From assembly GCF_004210375.1 (NCBI RefSeq), contig NC_134828.1, forward strand, positions 20,204,400 to 20,268,399: 64,000 nucleotides of DNA. The letters are read 5' to 3'. This DNA comes from Tachypleus tridentatus. Lineage: Eukaryota > Arthropoda > Merostomata > Xiphosura > Limulidae. The notes beneath the pieces were generated by a model. It was not told the origin of the DNA, made no database searches, and saw nothing but the letters and a program-made list of their open reading frames with translations. Both the position numbers and the translations under genes were made by a program. How positions within the stretch are numbered: the stretch's first letter is position 1; every line of letters begins with the position of its first letter. Below, in pieces: positions 43,216-54,739 of this stretch.

Positions 43216-45480
43216 AATTAACCCCATACCCTGGGCCTGTGCACACACCATTACTTGGACATCTTGCTACTAGTAGCAGCATCACAGCACAGTCAGATAC
43301 TATTTCTCTAAAGCAAAAAAGATAGAATTTATTATCAGAGCTAAAACTTCTCATTTTCTTTGGAACACTCAACTACCAGCCTTTGGTCTCTAGTAACCCA
43401 CCCTTAGGCATTGACAATAGTTCTATTCAGTCATAACTGGACTGGATTGTGCTTATACACCTACCCACTGATTAATCTGTTACCCAGCTTCCTAGCAATG
43501 ATTTCTTCAATCTCTTGTCGTATTCTGTTGATTGCACGAGATTGGCCTAATCAACCCTTATCTCATATACCATGTACCACTTTTCCCTTAGGGTTTATTT
43601 TATGTTGCTTCTGGCCTGTGGACATCACCAGTCAGAGTTATTTGCATTACACTTACAGAGGACACGTTTTCATTCTACCCATGTTTTCTGTACCCAGATA
43701 GGTCCTTCTTACCTTACCACTGGCAGCCAGGGAAAGGGATAAATACTTTTCACTGATTCATCTGACCTCTTTATTTTCACACATATAAATGATGGGTCCC
43801 CATTGTTTCTTATGTCTAATGAAGGCCTTGAGGTGTTAGGTTGCCTAAACTAAAGGTTTTAGTGGTGCTGGACAATGGCTTTTATTTATTGTGTCTCTTT
43901 AGTTTCCCAGGGCTTACCTCTGGTTACCTCAATGGGATGAGTGGTAGAATTGATCCATATTGATTTTTATGGGCTCTCTCTGAAGGCAAGGAAAATTCTA
44001 CAAGTCTCAACTTATCAGATTTCACATGTTCATCGTGGCCCACATATAAATGAATTGCTCTTATGTCTGGAGGACATTCTGAGCTTGTGTGTGAACCTTC
44101 CCCAATACTTTTATCTCACATTATTTACATAATCTGGCATTATCTTTCTTTGAGGGTTTTTACTACCCCTACATCTATGTTAACCTCATCTGCTAGGTTA
44201 TACTGAAAGGTGAGTATTTGCATCACTAATCTTCTCTCTTTTTACTAATTTCAAAATTCTACATTTTTTTTTGGTGAGTGTTGCCCAATCAAGTGTGCTT
44301 TTATCAAACCAAATTCACTCTAGCAACTACTGACACAGTATACTTTATCTAGGTTGTTACAGGTTCTGTGGAAATGTGGTGTCACATACAACCACACAGA
44401 GACAGACTGAGTGGTATTACTCTACTATGCTGGATTACCACTCAGAAAATATAATGAATAAAGCATAAGGGGTTCTTCCCCATCTCTGCATCAGTGGATT
44501 GAATAAATCAGGGTCAGTTTGCTTTTAGAAATTTAGGAAATTTGGTTCACTTACTTTGCTGATTCTAGAGCATTGTTTTTCAGGACTTCTCTAATGTGCA
44601 CTACCCCTGCCCCCAGTTAGAAACCTTTCTACTCAGGATTTTGAGTGTTGTTTTTTTTTTTCCAGATTTTGGTAGGAGCAGCACCAGCTTAAACAGGAGC
44701 TTACTCGTAAGAGTAGTTCAGTTTCGACACTCAGCTATCCAGTTGGGTTTGGTGTGGTCTTTCTTCTTGATTAATGTTGGTTCAGTACATTGTTCATTGT
44801 CACTTCATAATTGTGGATGCAGAGTAGTCCCATTCTGTGTTTTGGTTCATCACAGTTTGTTCCATATCTTTCCAGTAATTCCAGGGACAAATGGAATTTA
44901 TGCTGCCCACTTGGCTAGGGAGAGAGGATGAGTGTCTGTAATTTCAGGTTGGATAAGTTCTGTTTCCTCAGGTTAAATATTGCATGCAGTGTCATGTTAT
45001 TCCAAATCTGTGGTTTTGCTTTTGGACTTCTTCAGTTTGAGGAAAGGGCTTGTCCACATTGGTGTTATTTATTTACTTCTTATGATTCCAGATGCATCAC
45101 TCTGTAGCTATGGGTTTGGATCCATCCTGTCTCACACACACATATATATATTATGATCCAAATGCCTTATCCACCAACATGGGATTTAGGAACCATGATC
45201 CTGTGATTCCAACCCTGAACAGTGATACCTTGGATATGTGGTTGGGGCTTGGCCAGTGATTATAACATATCATTTCAAGTTCCACATCCACTGCACAGTT
45301 TAGTTTCTGAGTGTGTAACATGCCTGTTGTGGCTGTGGTGCAGTTCCTCACTATGTTGTTAGTATTATATATTTCTTTTAGTATGTCCACAGTCTATGCA
45401 GACATTCATGTCTGAGGGAGGGACTGTGGATTGGGTCTATCTCGAAAAATGTCAGTATTGTGCTTGGAGGTGTTTATGAA

Positions 45481-45819
45481 CACTATCAATATAAGATAGA
45501 GGGCACATTGATGTAGGTATTAACTTCAACTTACTTTTACTTGTGAACAAATTCAACACTGTAGGTTTTAGATTACATGAAAGTTAACAATTTCCAAATG
45601 AGTGTTGCTCTCTTGAATTGTAAGATTTATAGTTTAAAGTGAGTTTGATTTGTTTTGAGTATTTAATGTTATGTGGTTTGGGTTAAAATAATGAACAGTA
45701 AGTTTTCTGTGAAAATCTTACATTTTAAAATATTATCATATATTTCTGATGTACTAGCTTTCTATATATTTTTTCCCCTACTGATTGAAAAGTTATATCT
45801 GACTTTTAAACTATAACAC
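45481..45819. other. Intron, nothing recognised
   Basis: AT-rich intron between the DIRS-like element and a diverged minisatellite. Confidence 0.4.
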
Positions 45820-46180
45820 CTCAAATTGAATGATCATGTGTCACTTTTCTTAACCTAATATTAAATTGTACTTGTGATAATATAGTCTTAGATCACTGTA
45901 TTAAATGATCCTGTTTCCATTCAACTGTGCCTAATGTTGAACTGTACTTGTGATAGTGTAAACTAAGATCTCTGTATAGAATAATCCTGTTATTCAACTA
46001 GGTCTTTTCTTGAACTGTACTTGGGATAATCTAGTCTTTGATCTATCTGTATAATATTTTGTTATTACTCATCTAGGCCTAATACTGTATTTTATTCGTG
46101 ATAATGTAGATTTGTAACCACTGTACTGAATGACCCTGTTACATCTTACTGTGGTCTAGTATTAAAGAAAAATGGAGAAT
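45820..46180 (+). repeat. Diverged minisatellite, about 73-76-bp period
   Basis: Five degenerate units share the theme CCTAATNTTGAACTGTACTT, GTGATAATGTAGTCTTTGAT and CACTGTAT-GAATGATCCTG. They start near 45826, 45904, 45980, 46054 and 46127. The array lies 350 bp upstream of the ATR exon at 46534. Confidence 0.65.
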
Positions 46181-46533
46181 AAAAATTTATACCACAAAAA
46201 TGATAAATAGCCTGAACACCCTTCCTCTGGTGATATTAAAATTTAATGAAACAGAAGGGTTGATAACACAGTGTTATCAAGTAAAGAATCTTCAAAATGG
46301 ATGTTGTACAAGATATTTGTAGAAACATACATGTGAATCAGTAGTAAATCAATATTATTTTAAAATTATGTCAAAATTGATATGTATATAAAAATTGAGG
46401 TTTTAAATGTTTTTAAGTTTTCAGTAGATATTGATATCAGTTATATGATATGCAAACTTGTCATGTTTCTAAAATTTTAATAGCCAGCTAGTACTCTGGT
46501 ACCTGTATGCTTATTTTGTGACTTGTTATACAG
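46181..46533. other. Intron upstream of ATR exon
   Basis: AT-rich intron ending in the acceptor TTGTGACTTGTTATACAG. Nothing else was recognised. Confidence 0.5.
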
Positions 46534-46653
46534 AATGAACAGGAACAAGCTATCAATATTCTTCAGAAAGGAATTCAGGAACATTTTCCAGATGTTTCTC
46601 AGTTCAAGAATAACCCATCTCAAAAACAGAAAGAGGCTGCTGCTTGTGCCAAG
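46534..46653 (+). CDS. ATR: ATR exon, FAT domain
   Basis: It lies between GTTATACAG and the donor GCCAAG|GTAATA and is phase 0 at both ends (120 nt). It encodes NEQEQAINILQKGIQEHF, then SQKQKEAAACAK. This matches vertebrate GDVHQALIVLQKGVELCF. It follows the exon at 40030 without a gap in the alignment and is open throughout. The right contig does not reach this exon. Confidence 0.88.
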
Positions 46654-46752
46654 GTAATAATGGATGCTACTTATACAGAAGTTTTAACACTTATGTTACA
46701 TTACTTAGATACTTTTTGCTGATGATAATGTAGAAAATATTAAACATGTAGA

Positions 46753-47075
46753 ACAGAGGTATACAACATGTGGCCTGCAGGTCAGATTTGGTTCACCAAC
46801 TCACTATACAGCTCATGACATGAAATTATAGTGCTTAAATTTGATAGTTTTGTGTTTTTATCTGATGAATTATTTTTCATCTGTTATTAAATTTAAGAGT
46901 TTCTATATCACAATTTAATAGAAATTTGATTAGTTTTATAGTTGGTAGAAAATACAAAGGACTCTTTTTTGCTTATTTTATAGAAAGAAATGTTATGGCC
47001 TGCCAACTCTCACACTTTCAATTGGCCCCAACCAAATAGAGTCAACATTTTATAGGCTGTAGGTTGGCCTGAATT
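46753..47075 (+). mobile_element. Possible hAT-type non-autonomous element
   Basis: It starts CAGAGGTATACAACATGTGG followed by CCTGCAGGTCAGATTTGG, the typical CAGNGGT...GTGGCCCGCGGG form of many hAT termini. Further GGCCTGCCAACTC and TTGGCCTGAAT blocks occur toward the right. A matching right terminus and 8-bp duplication could not be defined, so this is tentative. Confidence 0.45.
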
Positions 47076-48597
47076 TAAAATGTGATTGATTGTTTATCTA
47101 TTTTAATATTGTGTGTTATTCTTTAATGTATAAGATACAAAGTTTAAGTGTCTTACATTCAGAAGTTTATTAAACTACTTCGTGTTTGTGTTATACTAAT
47201 TACAATAGCATAGCTAATAATCCATATTTTAATAGTGTATAAGTTTTAAATTCTACAATATTTAAAATCATGTATTTCTTCTGTTCTGACACCTTTTCTT
47301 CTAGCATGTCATCTTTCATATTTTATCAACCACTATTCAGAAAAGTAAAAAATTCAAAGTAAATTTCTCTCTATAAACTCATCATGACTCAGACAAACCA
47401 GATTTTTTATAGCCTTCAATTCTGTTTGGTTACAGAGCTATCAAAGAGAAAATCAGACCCTTCCTGTCACATCATGCCTTTCATAATTCATCAGTTGTTC
47501 TCTATATTTAATGATATGTTACCTATGATCAATAGAAAGTCAAGGTTTTATGTATCAAATGGCATATTGTACAATGTTCTGAAATGTTGATGTCACCGAG
47601 TACAAACGCCGCTCTTACAAGAAAGTTAACAACCACGTTGAATGAATTTGTAACGACTTTTGTCACATAGCCGGAAAGCCAGGGAAAATTTTGAGAAATC
47701 TATATTGTTTGCATTATTTAATTAAATACAAATTATTAAATGCATTACTATTAGAGTCTAGCATAATTAGGATGAAGTCTCTTTAATAGTCAATAGCAAG
47801 AAAAATGAAAATGATTAAGCATTTTATTTTTCATGTTTATTTTATGTTTATTTATAAAAGTAACTAAAGTGTAAAAATAAGTATCCTTTTAGTGTAGTTT
47901 AGTTCAGACAAATTAAGTAATATTTTTTTCATGAGCAAGCAACTCACAAGTAATGTAATTCATTAATGTAATGTGAACTGCATGTTTCCCAGGTGATTAA
48001 CATCTCATAATGGTGGGTTAGTGGTTTAGTTATAAGTAGGTTTATTCTGCTATGAGCTTAAAACTACTTGGGATAAAAGAATGTAGGTTTATGTTACAAT
48101 TTAAGTCATTCTAGAAAGAAAAGATGGGTACTTTTTTTGTTGTTTTTTTCTGGTGCTTACAAGGTATCTAAAATTGACTGATTTTATTTTGAGATAGGGT
48201 AAAGAAAATAACATGAACTATAAACTTTTACTGAACAAAATTGTTTGAAATGTATTACTTAGGAGATTATAGGGACTACACAAAGGAAATTTGAGATTCT
48301 TGAGGTGACAAAAGTATTTTTTATTTTAATATGAAAATTACTTTGCCTGTGGACTATTCAAAGTAAATGCTCAATAAATTCGTGAAAAATCTCCATTGTA
48401 TTTTTTTTTAATTCTTCACTAAAGATATGATTTTTGTATGTGAATGACTTGGAATGTTAACTGAAAGTATGCCAAATTTTGTGAGGACAGATACACTGTA
48501 TTGAAAGTTAGAAGTATTAAATATAAAAAGAGTAGAAATGAGTGCAAAGAGGTCTTGTGGTCAGTCAAGTCAACCAAGCCCATGTTGAGAGAGTTAA
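47076..48597 (+). mobile_element. TTAA-type MITE, copy 6
   Basis: The left end is degraded, but the family core ACAAAGTTTAAGTGTCTTAC is at about 47137. The right end is clean: the TTAA at 48594-48597 is preceded by CCATGTTGAGAGAG and AGGTCTTGTGGTCAGTCAAG. No transposase is present. It is closely related to the inverted fragment at 42772-43215. Confidence 0.55.
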
Positions 48598-49071
48598 CAA
48601 TGGTATTTCTTTTTTGGGTATTTTAACAAAAGCAAAAATACATAAGTGCTTCATTTTTAACTTTTCTAATGGTAAGTTATGATTTAAGAAAGCTGAAGTT
48701 TTCCATTCTCATTTCAAAATATCTAATATTTTTGTGAAATATATACTGCCTTTGTTACACTGTTAAATCCTCCAGAGTTTTAATAGTTTATTCAACTGTA
48801 AAATTTGAAGCTTCAGTCTGATCAAATAATGTAAAATATTATTCCATCACCCTAAACTATTGGTATCTTCTCCTTCCATCTGGGTTATTAGTGTAGATAT
48901 AAAATCATAATGTAGATTGCGTGTTTTGAATAAATTCAAATCTGAATACTGTGGTAGTTCCATCTCTGTATAAATTTTGCTTAGGACCACATGAATAATA
49001 TAGAGCATGTGAAATAATTTAAGATAACTAAGTTCATTTATTGTAATACCACTTTCTGTTATCTTTATTAG
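48598..49071. other. Intron upstream of ATR exon
   Basis: AT-rich intron ending in the acceptor TTTCTGTTATCTTTATTAG. Confidence 0.5.
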
Positions 49072-49246
49072 GCAACATTAATGCTTGCCAAATGTAGTGA
49101 AGAATCGGCTGTCTTGGAGAGTATGCCCTTATTCTAATGTACCGAGATGTGGTTGCCATTCAGCCTGAATGGGAAGAAGGTCACTTCCATTTAGCCAAGT
49201 ATTATGACCGAGTTATGACTACATTAGAGAAATCAGAAAAGAAAAG
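49072..49246 (+). pseudogene. ATR: ATR exon, FAT domain, frameshifted
   Basis: It starts in phase 0 as ATLMLAKCSEESAVLES, the counterpart of vertebrate RAMLLVGRFMEETANFES. It then loses one base near 49117-49128 and runs into TAA at 49135-49137. One base over, it continues ALILMYRDVVAIQPEWEEGH, then FHLAKYYDRVMTTLEKSEKK, matching KKYKDVTACLPEWEDGHFYL and AKYYDKLM. The donor is AAAAG|GTGTGT. The change looks like loss of an A from an AGTAATGCC-type sequence. This is the last ATR exon before the assembly gap. Confidence 0.85.
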
Positions 49247-49801
49247 GTGTGTGTGCCTAGGTTGTTTATTTCACAAAATATTTTATTGCTAAATTTCTTA
49301 CACAGTATAAGTATATGTTTTTCACACTCAGAATTTTTCTTCATCAAACAAATTCATCATTATATCATATACATCTATGCTGAATGACTTTGCTTGACAA
49401 TTTCAGGGTTATGTTGCATTTTACAAACACTGTTGAATTAACATCTTCTGATAAATTTTACTATTTTTCCTTTAAATCTAATTTGTCTTTATATTTTTTA
49501 TGTTTAACATTTTCTATACAAGCACCCTTTTCTGCACTTTGCAACCCTTTACAGAATATCATGATAGTAGTATCAACATCTTCAAATAAAGATGGTCACA
49601 AATAAAGTTAATAAATCAAATGTTAAAACATGTAATATTATGTCAGTTTGAGTTCTTAATTTTATACAGTATGAAAATTGTGATGTCTACTCCTAAGTCT
49701 CCTCTCTAATTAATTTACTATCCCTTCCAGGAATAAGGAACTGATGTAAATTACTTATTATAATATTGTTACTACTCAGGCAAAGCATAATTTTGTAGTG
49801 A
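49247..49801. other. Intron, nothing recognised
   Basis: AT-rich sequence downstream of the last ATR exon. A 73-codon open stretch at 49384-49605 has no family features and is taken as chance. Confidence 0.4.
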
Positions 49802-49967
49802 TTAACCCCATCGAGGCAAATTTTCCTATGGATTGAGGCAGAGGGCATGTTATCATGTTTGTAGAGTTATATTCAAAATATTATTGAACTACTATTTTAT
49901 AAATTCATGTCAGTAAATTTGGCATAAAACTATACATTATTTGATTTCTTAATTTGAAAATAAATAT
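49802..49967 (+). mobile_element. TTAA-type element, 5' fragment cut by gap
   Basis: TTAACCCCATCGAGGCAAAT at the start and GAGTTATATTCAAAATATTA further in match the left end of copy 1 (5498 onward). The element is truncated by the assembly gap at 49968. Confidence 0.5.
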
Positions 49968-50467
49968 NNNNNNNNNNNNNNNNNNNNNNNNNNNNNNNNN
50001 NNNNNNNNNNNNNNNNNNNNNNNNNNNNNNNNNNNNNNNNNNNNNNNNNNNNNNNNNNNNNNNNNNNNNNNNNNNNNNNNNNNNNNNNNNNNNNNNNNNN
50101 NNNNNNNNNNNNNNNNNNNNNNNNNNNNNNNNNNNNNNNNNNNNNNNNNNNNNNNNNNNNNNNNNNNNNNNNNNNNNNNNNNNNNNNNNNNNNNNNNNNN
50201 NNNNNNNNNNNNNNNNNNNNNNNNNNNNNNNNNNNNNNNNNNNNNNNNNNNNNNNNNNNNNNNNNNNNNNNNNNNNNNNNNNNNNNNNNNNNNNNNNNNN
50301 NNNNNNNNNNNNNNNNNNNNNNNNNNNNNNNNNNNNNNNNNNNNNNNNNNNNNNNNNNNNNNNNNNNNNNNNNNNNNNNNNNNNNNNNNNNNNNNNNNNN
50401 NNNNNNNNNNNNNNNNNNNNNNNNNNNNNNNNNNNNNNNNNNNNNNNNNNNNNNNNNNNNNNNNNNN
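49968..50467. other. Assembly gap, exactly 500 N
   Basis: A run of exactly 500 undetermined bases. Fixed-size gaps of this kind are placed by scaffolding software to join contigs of unknown distance, so sequence on the two sides need not be adjacent in the genome. Confidence 0.98.
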
Positions 50468-51515
50468 TTTCCATGCTGGATACATTAATTCATGAATTCA
50501 AGCTGTAAACGTACATACCAAACAATTTTTTTTTTTACTTCATGAAAGTCAAATATATAACCTGAAAAAATGCATAAAATATCTTCAACAACTGTACTAC
50601 ATGCACCTGTTAAGAAATGCTTATATACAGTTTTAAAACAGAGGTCACATTGATGAAGGTGAAAAGTGTAATGAGATAGATTTAAAGGTGAAATAAAACA
50701 CTGGAGCAAGGGAGAAAAAATCAGACCTATACTTAGATGGACAAAGGAAAAGAAACCATAGCAGCTGAATAATAACTGTAAGGTAAGAAGATATAAATAT
50801 ATTTTGGAAATTTTATTTTTGATGTAATGCAACTCACATTTGAACTAATTGTTTCTTTTTTTAAGAGGTATAAGATACTAATACTGCACTGATGTGGTTC
50901 TAATTTGAGATAACAATCATATGCATAAATAAAATTTATTTATTTACTATTAGTTCAAAAAATGCAAGTCGACAGAAAACTGTTATAACTAAACACTAAA
51001 ATTTGCCAGTAAAGTGCCAAAATAAATAGACTGCTGTAACATTTTTGTTAATTACAAATTCATCATTATAATCTTCACAAAAACTCAGATTCAAAGTAAA
51101 TATTACAGTTTAGAAATACCAAATATTATGGTGTTTGATGAGAGAACATTTTTTACTGCCTCAAATATAAAAATTTTCACTTCCAAGGTTAAATTCTTAA
51201 TGCTTTTAAGTTCCAGAATCTTGTACTTCCAAATGTATACATTTAGAACATACAATGTTCATAATTTAACAGTTTCAAAGTTTAAAAAAGTGACATTTAT
51301 AAATTAATAATTTTCAAATTTACTACATTATAACATAATAGTTCAAAATTTTAAATCACAGCAAAATCCTGGAGCTTCCAATTTCACAATTTTGGCATTT
51401 CAAAAATATTAAAAAGAGGTACTTTAAATAATTTCATCAAAAGTTTTACAAACAACTAAGAACAGTATCTGCTTTAATAATTACAAAAAATATTACCACT
51501 GAGATTTATATTTAC

Positions 51516-51614
51516 TTTATTCCAGTGCCACTTAGATTTTCCACAAATGTCTCAGGTATGTTTAATACTGAAGCTTCTAGCAGACAACTATAAGCCCTCT
51601 GTTGATGACCACTT
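51516..51614 (-). pseudogene. ATR: ATR exon copy (mirror of 40030), frameshifted
   Basis: Same exon as 40030-40129 on the opposite strand, 99 nt instead of 100. One base is missing in GTGGAAAATCTAAGTGG (left copy GTGGAAAAGTCTAAGTGG), which shifts the frame within VEKSKWHW. The splice sites are conserved. Confidence 0.85.
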
Positions 51615-52189
51615 CTAAAAAACACAGGTTGAAAATACTATTCTGAAAATTAATGGACATGATTCATTGTACAGTTAATGGATTCTAATCATAATGTATG
51701 CAATATAATAATGCAATTAATTATTACATAATTAATATAATTATGCAATTAATTATTACACAGATACTTCTTAGTTTTTAATAACAGTTAAATCTAATGA
51801 TATAATTTAATTACAACTCATTCTTAAATAAATTCTTCACTTAGTGTATGGTACTAATTCTACAGTTATCAGATGAATTACTATCAAATATAATATTTAT
51901 TCTAATGATTCAAATCTAGTACCAGTTCTGGACTTTAGCAGTGAACTTGAATACAAGCTATTAATATGCACAAGATTAGTTGATGAACACATGAAAGCTT
52001 CAAGCATGTCAAGAACTTGAAGTGGCTATAAAAATACACGAGTTAAAACAAAGAGCATTTATTATCATAAAAAAACAAACCTAGATACAGCACTTACAGA
52101 TTCCTGTGCTAACAAACTTCCAAAACAAGCACTGAGAAACTGATGTCCCCATAAATTAAATCAATTATAGAAAGCATGGTGTCCTGAGA

Positions 52190-52425
52190 CTCGTTGTTGA
52201 ATGTTTATGCAAAGCTACACAAGAGCCATCTGCACTAGCCTTCTCTAATTTTGAGTGATGAATTATATAGAAAGCAATTAGCCAATACCATTCACCACTA
52301 ACCTTTGTCAGACTGAATAGTGGGACAGACTGTCACAATATATAATGTTCCCACAGCTGAGAGGGCAAACATGTTCAGTAATGAGGTTCAATCCTGTAAT
52401 CTGTAGATTACGAGCTGAAAAGCCT
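52190..52425 (-). repeat. Degenerate SINE copy (mirror)
   Basis: Reverse-complement counterpart of the SINE relic at 39229-39465, with the same truncations. Confidence 0.7.
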
Positions 52426-54615
52426 AATTATCAAGTTTCAGATGTAATTTCTACATGACAGTTGCATGAAAGAGCCTTCTGTAATGGAGACTGTGCTGTC
52501 AGAATATTGTCAAGATGTACAATCGTTAGACAGAGCACAACTATGTGGCAACATGAGCTGCAGTACTCCAACAAAATCATTGACTCATTCTCTGTGTTTG
52601 AATATTTTCAATAGGGGTATACAAGTTTAGATTGATTGATATCCTAGGTAGATTATGTATGATATCAGTAGTAACCAGATGTATACATTTATTCGTATTA
52701 CCTTTTGTTATATGGGGTTCAAGTCCTATTATTTTAGCATTACTCTAAGAAGAAAACTATATGTCAGAAATTTCTCTAAAAACACATATACAGGATATGT
52801 ACACAATATTAAGTCAGAAAAGCATTTAGAAGCCAAAACAACTGTAATTAATTTGCATCAAATCACCTAACAGAGAGAGATCATATACAGCATCTTCTGT
52901 GGATTCCAATATGCTGTAGAAACATCAAGACTAAAAAACACTAGAATTCAGAAATATAAGAGATACACAGTAACTGGTAAAAGTAATCTATTATAAAAGC
53001 CCACCATGCCACAGAATAATTCCACCTTAAAGTTCAGAAAACTGCTAGTGGGGTAATTGTCAAATTATCAATACAATATCATTTTCATATTCAAACCCAG
53101 TTCTGCACAAGAACCATATCAATCCACACACACACAAAATGTTATCCTCATCACCTCTTATGCCAGACTTACAGTCCCCTGAAACATGTATGTTGTATTT
53201 ATTCACTTATGTACAGAAAATGTGAGATAGAAGAACATAATCAAATATCTATCAGATCAACTGAAACAAGCTTTAGTTTCATTACATCCATCAGTAGGCC
53301 TCCATATTTCTGTAAAGTTTGAGGTCTGTACCCTCACGATTTTGGACATTTTGCTACTCTGGTATCAAGCTAATCCCTAAAAATTAAGCAACTTCAAAAA
53401 TAATCTATTCTAGACAAAGTTCAATGGTTCTTACAATATTCTGAGTAATGGCACACATTTAAATCTCCATTATCATACTGTTGACAAAAAGAGAAATAAA
53501 AGCAATGCCAGATGGTAAACAAAATTATTTTTGAAACAGTATGATTTGGTTTGTAATGTCCTCTTTTGTTTGATCATTCCTGTATAAAACTTATGGACCT
53601 TATCTATGAAGATAGAATCATTTTAAATATGAAGTTTTCTTTCAAAACTTATAACTGGGTTACAAATAATACATGTCTTTTAACTTGACATAATTTTAGG
53701 CTAAAGTGACAATGCATAATTAAAATATATATGTAAAACGGCTGGTATGGGCAGAGAAAAACTCTATGTAGCAGGTTTTCTCACCATCATGGATCATAAA
53801 TTATTTCTTTAACATTTTACTATGTGACACTAACAACAGAATCAAAAAGTCAGATTTTGATGAGAAATACTCCCCCAACTTAACTCAGTAAACTGGATTA
53901 CGAATTTGTTTTTTTTAAAACTGCATTTAGTTTAAATTTTCATCAGAAGCTTACAACCAAGGTGTGCTACTTGTATAAATTGTGAGACTAATATATAACT
54001 TTACTGTGATTATAAATTAAAATATTTTAATAAACATTAATGATTCTGTTAATGTGAACAAAGTGTTAGAAGAAAATGATACCCCATAAACACATTATAT
54101 AATATTCTCTCTGTGAGAATGTACATAAAAGCTCAATAATGTCTTACAAAGAATTAGAAATGAGTAATAACTTCTACATGCATGCACTGACAGGTTTAGG
54201 AACTTTTCAATGTGATATCTTCAGTATTAGTGGTGCAGGAAGGAGAGAAATAGGTGGAGTGCTTGACTAGACACGCAAAATGTACAACGAGGAATTTAAA
54301 GTATAAGAAGCTGCTAAAAGTGTTTCCCCCTGCTGTCAAAGTCAGCTAAGTCTGTAAAGATTTAGGGCATGTCCTCACCAGAAAATTGATATAATAATTT
54401 ACAGTTGCTATGCATGTAAAATATGTAAAAGTGGGGATGTTACAACACCTCCAGGTCTGATGCCTCTGAAATACTCCATACACATTTCAGAGAAATGTAT
54501 GTTACTATATGATATTAATGAAAGAATAGATCAGATTAATAATTGACTGAAAAGTTAAAGGAACAGTACAGATGAGGTGATTACAAGAATTTATTTGCAG
54601 TGTAATAAAACCTAC

Positions 54616-54739
54616 TTTCTGGCAAGTTTTGCACTTTGTAACCAGCAAGTTACGATTTCGTAATCAATCTTTTTGGTCTGCTCAGGAATGTGGTTCTTGG
54701 CTATTGTAAGGAGAACCGGTACAGATTAAGAAGAGGTTC
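54616..54739 (-). pseudogene. ATR: ATR exon copy (mirror of 36907), frameshifted
   Basis: Counterpart of 36907-37031, 124 nt instead of 125. The left copy has CTGTACCGGGTTCTCC and this copy CTGTACCGGTTCTCC, so one G of a run is lost and the frame breaks after LNLYR. Splice sites are intact. A homopolymer-length difference can be a real deletion or a long-read sequencing error. Confidence 0.85.

Larger units (their letters stand above)
41175..45480 (+). mobile_element. DIRS-like tyrosine-recombinase retroelement, decayed
   Basis: The domain order on the + strand is gag-like, then reverse transcriptase, then RNase H, then recombinase tail. The reverse transcriptase piece NVANAYLHISMVKSSCYYL and FVHKG (within 42470-42772) resembles the DIRS-type (D.KDAYLH.P) palm. 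ISCRILLIARDWPNQP (within 43411-43701) resembles the DIRS RNase H end (LLIAP.WP.QPW). PNTFISHYLHNLA (44101-44139) matches the terminal tyrosine motif of DIRS recombinases (SP.TF..HYL), in which Y is the nucleophile. Stops and frameshifts abound, and a TTAA-family fragment is inserted at 42772-43215. Both ends are approximate; the element starts essentially where the inverted duplication stops. Confidence 0.6.

Noticed and set aside
45820..46180. Derivation of this minisatellite from the ATR exon start at 46534
   Set aside because: Only a short TGTATAGAAT resemblance to the acceptor region TTATACAGAAT was seen. It is too weak compared with the convincing case at 28868-30055.
49905..50508. Long open frames across the assembly gap
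   Set aside because: They consist almost entirely of undetermined bases.
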